Of a stretch of 64,000 bases of DNA, positions 58,279 to 64,000 are shown piece after piece. Each line of letters opens with the position of its first letter. Within the stretch, counting starts at the first letter, position 1. The translations under genes and the position numbers were made by a program. The notes below the pieces were generated by a model, which saw only the letters and a list, made by a program, of their open reading frames with translations, had not been told where the DNA came from and did no database searches. This DNA comes from Pseudomonas bubulae. GTDB taxonomy: Bacteria; Pseudomonadota; Gammaproteobacteria; Pseudomonadales; Pseudomonadaceae. The stretch lies in NCBI RefSeq assembly GCF_900618535.1, contig NZ_UYJA01000001.1:1178001-1242000 (forward strand), in the 5' to 3' direction.

Positions 58279-59524
58279 TTTCGTCATCACCCCCTGTGAC
58301 CTGGACATGTTCGCTCATGATGAACTGACGCGACAATACCGATAGGGCGGATGTCATCAAGATCCATATTCCCCACTCAGATAGTTCTGTACTGAAAGGA
58401 TGGAGCATCAACAATAGGGCAAAACCTAACGAACCGCCTAATGCAGCAATGGCATAAATAAAAATATATTTTGCTTTGTGTTCATGCATTGCGTAGCGAC
58501 ACAATCGTATTGCAAATATCAGCAAGGGTGAGAATATGAGAATCAGAAGGCCGATAAAACCCAAAATACCCAGATCGCCACCGGATGAAATAAAAGCGTT
58601 GTGCACAACCATCGGACTACCATCCACTTCAGACGTCGTACTGCCGAAACCGCAACCAAATGGCATGCACGTTTCAAAAGACCTCAGACCATCAGCTAGC
58701 ATTCGAGCCCTTACAGGATCCCCTGCTGCCAATCTGTCCACGACTAGAGGATTCTGATTGAAATTAAGAATATCGTAGCCGGTGCTGTACAGCATCAACA
58801 CGGCAGTGAATGAAATGATTGAAATAAAAAACAGGAGTAATGTCAGCTTTGGTCTGACATGCATGCTGAGCAGCAGTATCAAGAGTATCACAAGCAAAAA
58901 TACAATAAATCCTGTACGACTGGAATCCATAACAAGTATGTACGCGCCGGCGATCATGACCAGTAGGCTAGTTACTTTACTTCTGCCATCAAAGAGCGTA
59001 CCCACAATTACAAAACCTGCGAAGAATGCACACGTTTTCCACAACACGCCCGGATAGGCAAATAAACTTCCTTGCCGACCATCGCCCAACTCAATATATA
59101 AACCTGTCAGGTAATATTTCGCCATGCAAAAAACCAGGAAACCTGTCAATATCGATCGCGAGGCGATCGAATGATAGTCACCTTGTTCCAAAAACTGAGA
59201 GTGCGCATAAACACAAACAAAGACAACACCAATACACATCATCTTCAACCCTTGGTAAAAGGTTTGAATTTCAGCATTGGCCAATGCTGACAGTACAAAG
59301 GCGCTAAACAACACGAAAAACCCGAGAATATATACAGCCAACTCGGGACTTACCTTGAAAGACAATCGTTCAGGGGCTGAGATTAACCCGACCACTACGA
59401 TCAAGCCCCATAAAGCCCAATATCCTGCGGGACTGATCAAACTTCTAACATCACCCAATACGACCAATAGGCAAGCACTCAACACGATACCGTAAGACGC
59501 TGCATTTTTTTTCACGTTTTCCAC
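58262..59524 (-). CDS. wzy: O-antigen polymerase, Wzy-like (O-ligase/polymerase superfamily)
   Basis: The 420-residue protein has about 11 membrane helices and one large periplasmic loop (about 250-320). It starts with GTG 59524 (MENVKKNAASYGIVLSACLL) after GGCAGG. Near the loop's end VVHNAFISSGGDLGILGFIG fits the HN...E/D-G-LG motif of the Wzy_C domain. WaaL ligases share the domain; position inside the O-unit cluster beside the flippase favours the polymerase. Confidence 0.82.
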   Translation of the reverse strand: MENVKKNAASYGIVLSACLLVVLGDVRSLISPAGYWALWGLIVVVGLISAPERLSFKVSPELAVYILGFFVLFSAFVLSALANAEIQTFYQGLKMMCIGVVFVCVYAHSQFLEQGDYHSIASRSILTGFLVFCMAKYYLTGLYIELGDGRQGSLFAYPGVLWKTCAFFAGFVIVGTLFDGRSKVTSLLVMIAGAYILVMDSSRTGFIVFLLVILLILLLSMHVRPKLTLLLFFISIISFTAVLMLYSTGYDILNFNQNPLVVDRLAAGDPVRARMLADGLRSFETCMPFGCGFGSTTSEVDGSPMVVHNAFISSGGDLGILGFIGLLILIFSPLLIFAIRLCRYAMHEHKAKYIFIYAIAALGGSLGFALLLMLHPFSTELSEWGIWILMTSALSVLSRQFIMSEHVQVTGGDDENEVAI

Positions 59525-59648
59525 TTACACCTGCCTACTTACACGTGATTTAACAAACTTTAGCCTCAGAGTCACACAGTAAGCGTTTAGCCACTTGCAA
59601 TAACCTCCTAAAACTCTGCATCTGTTCCAGCGTTTTAGCTAATGCACA

Positions 59649-60197
59649 TCACATCACGAACAATGCAGCAGCCTGATCTTTATCGTTGATAAGATACCCT
59701 CCAACGTCGGGCCAATGAATATTCAACGCTTCGTCATTCCAGCGAATGCTGCGCTCAGATTCCTTATTATAGAAATTGGTCGTTTTATAACTAAATATCG
59801 TGTTTTCTTCCAGCGCAAGGAAGCCATGGGCAAATCCAGCAGGAATCCACAGCATTTTTTTATTCTCTGTATTCAATTCCAGTCCAAACCATTCGCCATA
59901 CGACGGAGACCCCTGACGAATATCCACAGCGACATCGAAAGCTGCGCCATGGTTCACACAGACCAGTTTGCCTTGCGCGAAAGGCTCTAGTTGATAATGC
60001 AACCCTCGCAGAACACCCTTTTTGGAACAGGATTGATTATCCTGAACGAAAGGATCAGGAACGGGCAGCCCCAAGTGACGCAATCCTTCCTCGAATTTTT
60101 GAAGATTGAAACTTTCCATGAACCAGCCGCGTTCATCTTCGTAAACGTCCGGCTCGATGATCACCACGCCAGGCAGTGTTGATGGCATAAATTTCAT
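59649..60197 (-). CDS. rmlC: dTDP-4-dehydrorhamnose 3,5-epimerase
   Basis: This 182-residue cupin has [10 protein letters not shown], the catalytic histidine in [18 protein letters not shown] and [11 protein letters not shown], all standard for RmlC. It epimerises dTDP-4-keto-6-deoxyglucose at C3 and C5. It overlaps rmlA by 4 nt (ATGA). A 124-nt gap follows before the polymerase gene. rmlB and rmlD are not in the window. Confidence 0.96.
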   Translation of the reverse strand: MKFMPSTLPGVVIIEPDVYEDERGWFMESFNLQKFEEGLRHLGLPVPDPFVQDNQSCSKKGVLRGLHYQLEPFAQGKLVCVNHGAAFDVAVDIRQGSPSYGEWFGLELNTENKKMLWIPAGFAHGFLALEENTIFSYKTTNFYNKESERSIRWNDEALNIHWPDVGGYLINDKDQAAALFVM

Positions 60198-61087
60198 GCA
60201 CCGTTCCCCTCAGATAACAGCTTGCCCAGGTATTGCCCGTAACCGGTTTTTTTAAATCTTTCGGCCTGCTCAGCCAACACCTGAGAGGTTATCCAGCCAT
60301 TGTTGAATGCAATCTCTTCCAGGCAAGCAACCTTCAATCCCTGGCGCTTCTCAATGGTATGGACAAAATGACTCGCCTCCAGCAGTGATTCATGGGTCCC
60401 AGTGTCAAGCCAGGCAAACCCGCGCCCCAATATTTCAACGCTCAGTTCTTTCTGTTCTAGATATGCCTGGTTGACATCGGTAATCTCAAGCTCGCCCCTT
60501 GCCGAAGGTTTGATCTTCTTCGCTATCTCAACAATTTGGTTGTCGTAGAAATACAGCCCGGTCACAGCATAGTTCGATTTGGGTTTAGGCGGTTTTTCCT
60601 CGATGCTAAGCGCCTGGCCAGAGCTGTCAAACTCCACGACGCCAAAACGCTCGGGGTCACTGACGTGATAACCAAAAACTGTAGCACCTACCGTCTTTGA
60701 CATTGCTGAGCGCAAGTTGTCCGAGAAGTGCTGTCCATAGAAAATATTGTCACCCAGAATCAGGCAGACCGGATCTTGACCAATAAAGGCCTCACCAATA
60801 ATAAAGGCTTGTGCCAGTCCGTCGGGACTAGGTTGTTCGGCATAACTGAGCTCAACACCATAATGACTGCCATTACCTAGCAATTTTTCAAAATTTGGCA
60901 GATCTTCCGGAGTAGAAATAATCAGAATTTCCTGTATCCCCGCCAGCATCAAAACAGACAGCGGGTAAAAGATCATCGGCTTGTCGTAGATCGGCAGCAT
61001 CTGTTTAGAGACTCCCAGCGTGAGCGGATGCAGGCGCGTACCTGAGCCACCAGCAAGAATGATGCCTTTACGCTTGATCGAGATCAT
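60194..61087 (-). CDS. rmlA: glucose-1-phosphate thymidylyltransferase
   Basis: The 297 residues show the nucleotidyltransferase signature [46 protein letters not shown] and the allosteric C-terminal part. It makes dTDP-glucose from glucose 1-phosphate and dTTP. It is the first structural gene after the ops element, whose last base is 82 nt before the ATG, with AAGGAAG upstream of the start. Confidence 0.97.
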   Translation of the reverse strand: MISIKRKGIILAGGSGTRLHPLTLGVSKQMLPIYDKPMIFYPLSVLMLAGIQEILIISTPEDLPNFEKLLGNGSHYGVELSYAEQPSPDGLAQAFIIGEAFIGQDPVCLILGDNIFYGQHFSDNLRSAMSKTVGATVFGYHVSDPERFGVVEFDSSGQALSIEEKPPKPKSNYAVTGLYFYDNQIVEIAKKIKPSARGELEITDVNQAYLEQKELSVEILGRGFAWLDTGTHESLLEASHFVHTIEKRQGLKVACLEEIAFNNGWITSQVLAEQAERFKKTGYGQYLGKLLSEGNGA

Positions 61088-61169
61088 GTTTCAAGCACTT
61101 CCTTAATTATTCGAATGCACCACTCGCAGCGCTGGCCGGTGATGAGATAAATTTGAGTTTTAAAAAAGT

Positions 61170-61180
61170 ACGCTACCGCC
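61170..61180 (-). promoter_or_regulatory. ops element (JUMPstart core) before rmlA
   Basis: The minus strand reads CCTGGGGCGGTAGCGTACTT, containing the exact 11-base ops core GGCGGTAGCGT (61180-61170), followed by a T-run. RNA polymerase paused on ops exposes this DNA to RfaH, which then travels with it and prevents Rho-dependent stops. The rfaH gene ends 73 nt upstream. Confidence 0.9.
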
Positions 61181-61252
61181 CCAGGATTCTTCGTCGATTT
61201 CCTGAGAACGGTTGTAAGACTATTGATAGCCCCGGCTTCAGTCTGCGTTTAT

Positions 61253-61780
61253 TCAACGATTGGCGATACTCGCCAAAGGCAAGCTGATCTGTTGCTGACG
61301 ATTCATCAAGTTAATAAGCAGGATGACCCGCTCTTCGCCGTCCATTGTCATGAAAATGGACTCAATACCTGCGAAACCTTGATCAAGGATGGTGACTTTA
61401 TCGCCAGGGTTAAATTTGGCGATAATATGAGTACTCGCGCGACTCTGCAGCTGCATAATCAGCTCGTGACCGACTGCCAGCGGCCGACCACCAAAGGCCA
61501 CCACGCGAGCTACGCCACGGGTGGAACGTAGAGGAGCCCAGTTGGCACCTTCAGGCATATGTATAAACAAGTAGCCAGGAAACAGCGATTCCTCAGCGTA
61601 GTGCATCTGGCCACGCAGGGTTCGCTCACGCCTGCATGTGGGCCGTGAACACCCATAACCCTGGCGTATAAGGTTTTCTTCTGCACGCTCGTCCTGTCTG
61701 GGCTTGCATTGCACCAGATACCACTCGCCGGTTGTGGCCACTGTCGATTCCTGAGCTGCTGCGGTGCTGATCATGGGCAT
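61253..61780 (-). CDS. rfaH: RfaH, operon-specific transcription antiterminator
   Basis: The 175-residue reading from ATG 61780 (MPMISTAAAQESTVATTGEW) has an NGN domain (WYLVQCKPRQDERAEENLIR, ESLFPGYLFIHM, RSTRGVARVVAFGG) and a C-terminal KOW part (FNPGDKVTILDQGFAGIESI). Other starts (ATG 61774, TTG 61837) are possible; none has a strong ribosome site. The LVQCKPRQDERA block is RfaH-specific rather than NusG. Its target ops lies directly downstream, so it probably controls the O-antigen operon. Confidence 0.93.
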   Translation of the reverse strand: MPMISTAAAQESTVATTGEWYLVQCKPRQDERAEENLIRQGYGCSRPTCRRERTLRGQMHYAEESLFPGYLFIHMPEGANWAPLRSTRGVARVVAFGGRPLAVGHELIMQLQSRASTHIIAKFNPGDKVTILDQGFAGIESIFMTMDGEERVILLINLMNRQQQISLPLASIANR

Positions 61781-61851
61781 GGATAATTCATTTAGTAAGT
61801 TCTTCCGTGTTTTACCATCGTACAGTGCATGTGCCAATAACAGGGTGGCCT

Positions 61852-62559
61852 TCAGCTCGCCGGGATGAATGCCTCAACGAATCTGTTTTGAGTTTGATAC
61901 AGGTTTGACAATTTCACTGCCACCACCCGTTCCGCCACTATTTCGCCATACCCCAAGCATATTTCTCGGCCCAATGCTTCATACCTGAAACAAAGCCGAG
62001 CAAACCATGCTGATCGGCATGGGAAAATTGCCACCCAACGTGCTGATGCCTGCGCGAATGATACAGCGCTTGCCCTCCAATTCAACATAACCGCTTGGGT
62101 GGCCGTACTTTTGTATCTGGTCTGCGTCTGCAGAGTTTCATTCTTGACTTATGCAGAACCACTGATGAGCAGGCATCTCGGTGATGTGCTGCTTCAGCCG
62201 TCTCAGACAAGGATCAATGTGTGCCGACTCTCTGCTCAATTCCAGGCGCAATTAGCCTTAAAGCACCAACGCCAATAATTTCGGCGAGGGAGCATCACTG
62301 CACACAATCGGATCCTTGAGACCTGCCGCCAAAAAATTATGGAATGCATCCGACATGATCAGCTTGGACATGGGTAAGCATCAGCACTTTGATACCGGCA
62401 AGTACAAAGTTTTCGCGGATGCAATGCACCGATGACACCGCTGACAGTGCGCTCACTGCCCTGAAACAGACCGCCGTCGATTAACAGATTACTCAGGGTG
62501 CCCATCTGCAACTGATGGTGCGAACCCATGACGCCGTTGCCGGCGCCATGTTGAAACAT
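61852..62559 (-). pseudogene. decayed MBL-fold/beta-CASP RNA exonuclease gene
   Basis: Fragments of one family appear in order in shifting frames. At the start is MFQHGAGNGVMGSHHQLQMG with LLIDGGLFQGSER (ATG 62559). Then comes THVQADHVGCIP, a damaged THxHxDH metal motif ending in a stop, then KDPIVCSDAPSPKLLALVL and a stop. At the end come GHPSGYVELEGKRCIIRAGI, then FSHADQHGLLGFVSGMKHW in another frame, then EICLGYGEIVAERVVAVKL in a third. The order fits a metallo-beta-lactamase RNA-processing exonuclease (about 450 residues) that lost much of its beta-CASP middle. It lies between wzz and rfaH. Confidence 0.82.
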
Positions 62560-62654
62560 GAGCTGATAAGGTACAGGTTGCTCTCAGTACAGCTCCATGA
62601 AGAAGCAATTAATCCATCAACTAGTGGCTAGTAATGTGTCAGCCCAGCCCCCTA

Positions 62655-64000
62655 TCAGCGCAGATCCTTTTGTAAAAGGTTACCAGCACCCGTCGTTTCA
62701 GTCGGATCTCTTCGGCTTTGCACCGAGAGAGGCTGGTGAAGCCCGTCACGACGCTGAGCTACAAAGTACTTGGCGATAACGATCAAGATGCCAAACAGAG
62801 CGCCCAGCACCAACCCCAACAAGGTAATCAAGGCTTTTTTTGGCTTGATTGGAGCCACGGGTTCCAGAGCCTTGCGGTCAATGGATACCAGCTTCAAATT
62901 AGTAAAATCGAGATTGCTAACCCCACCCAAACGGACAATTTCTGCACGCAGTGGCTCGACACCACTTAAAAAGAGGTCTTCATTTTGACGCAGCTTAAGA
63001 ACTTCGACTTCACGGTTGCTTTGCAACAACAACAGTTCACGAGCGATCTGGGCGATACGGTTTTCGGTAAAATCGTCGTTACTACGATTCTTCAAAGCAG
63101 CACGCTCTGCCTCTAGCGCCTCTACACCAAGAAAGTACAAGGGGATCTGTTGATTGTTTATTTCGGTGCGCATAAGACTGGAATCAGCCGGTCGCGCAGA
63201 ATCGCCCAAAGCGGAGGGGGTTGTAGGCTTTTGTATACCCAGCGCCTTGGCAATGCCAATGGCCTCACTCAACTGGGCCATACGATCCATGCGTCCAGTC
63301 TTGAGCTGTTGACGCAAAGCCTTGAGTTCGTCCTGCAATTGCGCGCGCTTGAGATTATCCGTCTCGAGCAAGGTAGCAATCCGCGCCTGCTTTTCGGTCT
63401 CATAGTTGGAGCGAGCAGCGTCGATCTTACCCTTGAGCTCGGTTAAACGATTATTGACGATAACCTTCAGATCGGCGGAAATTTGATCACGCTCAGCTGT
63501 AATGGCGTGATCCACAAATCCGTTAAGAATTTGCACACCGTCCACACCCTTGGGGTAGTTCAGCTCCAAGCCTATGGAAACATTAAGCGAATCAGCTTTT
63601 GTTGGATCAGGCAGAATCAGCTTCAGCGAGTCACGATTGAAATCTTCAAAACTCTGCTCCAAGGTCCGGCCCGGACGCTTGAATTGGCTGAACAGAGCCT
63701 GATTAGCTTTGAAAAAGCTCAGGCGCGTCTCATAGGACTCAAGTGATGAACCGACTTTTAACAAAGCTTCTTTAGGCGGCAAGGTGTAAACACCCGAACG
63801 ATTGAGGGCATCCAGTTCGTTGATCGCGGCAGGCCGCAAGATGCTGCTCACCTGGTACTCAGGCGTCACGAAATAGGCATAACCCAATGCTGCAATGCCA
63901 CAAAGCGCGCTCGTTGCAATGATGATGGATTTTTTGTTCCAGACCGCCTGAAATAAAGTGAACAGGTCCACTTCAAACGACGGATTTCCAGCGGGGATAC
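62655..64000 (-). CDS. wzz: O-antigen chain length determinant Wzz (5' end outside window)
   Basis: The frame is open to the window edge, giving at least 448 residues; a GTG at 63971 is only an internal codon, since the upstream IPAGNPSFEVDLFTLFQAVW is coding. A first membrane helix (IIIATSALCGIAALGYAYF), a long periplasmic coiled region and a second helix (ALITLLGLVLGALFGILIVI) preceded by the proline-rich APIKPKKA form the Wzz polysaccharide co-polymerase topology. It sets O-chain length together with Wzy. Confidence 0.93.
   Translation of the reverse strand, partial: IPAGNPSFEVDLFTLFQAVWNKKSIIIATSALCGIAALGYAYFVTPEYQVSSILRPAAINELDALNRSGVYTLPPKEALLKVGSSLESYETRLSFFKANQALFSQFKRPGRTLEQSFEDFNRDSLKLILPDPTKADSLNVSIGLELNYPKGVDGVQILNGFVDHAITAERDQISADLKVIVNNRLTELKGKIDAARSNYETEKQARIATLLETDNLKRAQLQDELKALRQQLKTGRMDRMAQLSEAIGIAKALGIQKPTTPSALGDSARPADSSLMRTEINNQQIPLYFLGVEALEAERAALKNRSNDDFTENRIAQIARELLLLQSNREVEVLKLRQNEDLFLSGVEPLRAEIVRLGGVSNLDFTNLKLVSIDRKALEPVAPIKPKKALITLLGLVLGALFGILIVIAKYFVAQRRDGLHQPLSVQSRRDPTETTGAGNLLQKDLR

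Overview
The window is chromosomal DNA of a Pseudomonas, most likely of the P. fluorescens/P. putida side of the genus. The grounds are gene order (acnA-aer-cco-cco-ccoGHIS-hemN-anr-apt, recR-ybaB-dnaX-ffs-ligA-zipA-smc, xdhABC-guaD, pyrF, comEA-wbpM), high-GC codon use in most of it, and Pseudomonas-type REP palindromes (core GTGGGAGCGGGCTTGCTCGCGA and relatives) after many genes. This is judged by reading; no database search was possible.

Region 1 (1-23.4 kb) is a respiratory and low-oxygen block. The 5' part of rlmM (minus) faces away from aconitase acnA. A CPBP membrane protease, the aerotaxis receptor aer and a minus-strand alpha/beta hydrolase follow. Two tandem ccoNOQP operons encode two cbb3 cytochrome oxidases. 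A small Phd/VapC toxin-antitoxin pair sits between the second operon and the oxidase assembly genes ccoGHIS. A TauE/SafE-like membrane protein, hemN, the oxygen-sensing regulator anr and apt complete the block. Anr-box sequences occur before the second ccoN, before ccoG (weaker) and before hemN (perfect), so the regulator lies beside its probable targets.

Region 2 (23.4-34.9 kb, minus strand) is DNA maintenance and cell division: recR, ybaB, dnaX, the 4.5S SRP RNA gene, ligA, zipA, smc and a GntR regulator. Region 3 (35-47.7 kb) is metabolic: xdhABC and guaD (purine catabolism), a GntR regulator divergent from a BenE-type transporter, an SDR dehydrogenase, a zinc-independent NADP oxidoreductase, pyrF, a 55-residue membrane peptide, a TetR regulator and a ComEA-like exported protein.

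Region 4 (47.7-64 kb) is an O-antigen locus of lower GC with no REP palindromes. On the minus strand, in transcription order, it holds wzz (5' end outside the window), a decayed MBL-fold RNA exonuclease gene, rfaH, an ops/JUMPstart element, rmlA, rmlC, a Wzy-like polymerase, a Wzx-like flippase, three glycosyltransferases, a fused phosphoglycosyltransferase-acetyltransferase with a TTG start, a DegT-family aminotransferase and wbpM. An AT-rich O-acyltransferase gene converges on wbpM. The last three enzymes of the operon match, domain for domain, the Neisseria PglB/PglC/PglD set that makes and loads a diacetamido-trideoxyhexose of bacillosamine type. The RfaH-ops pair suggests that the roughly 12-kb operon is read by antitermination. 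This region is the most interesting part of the window.
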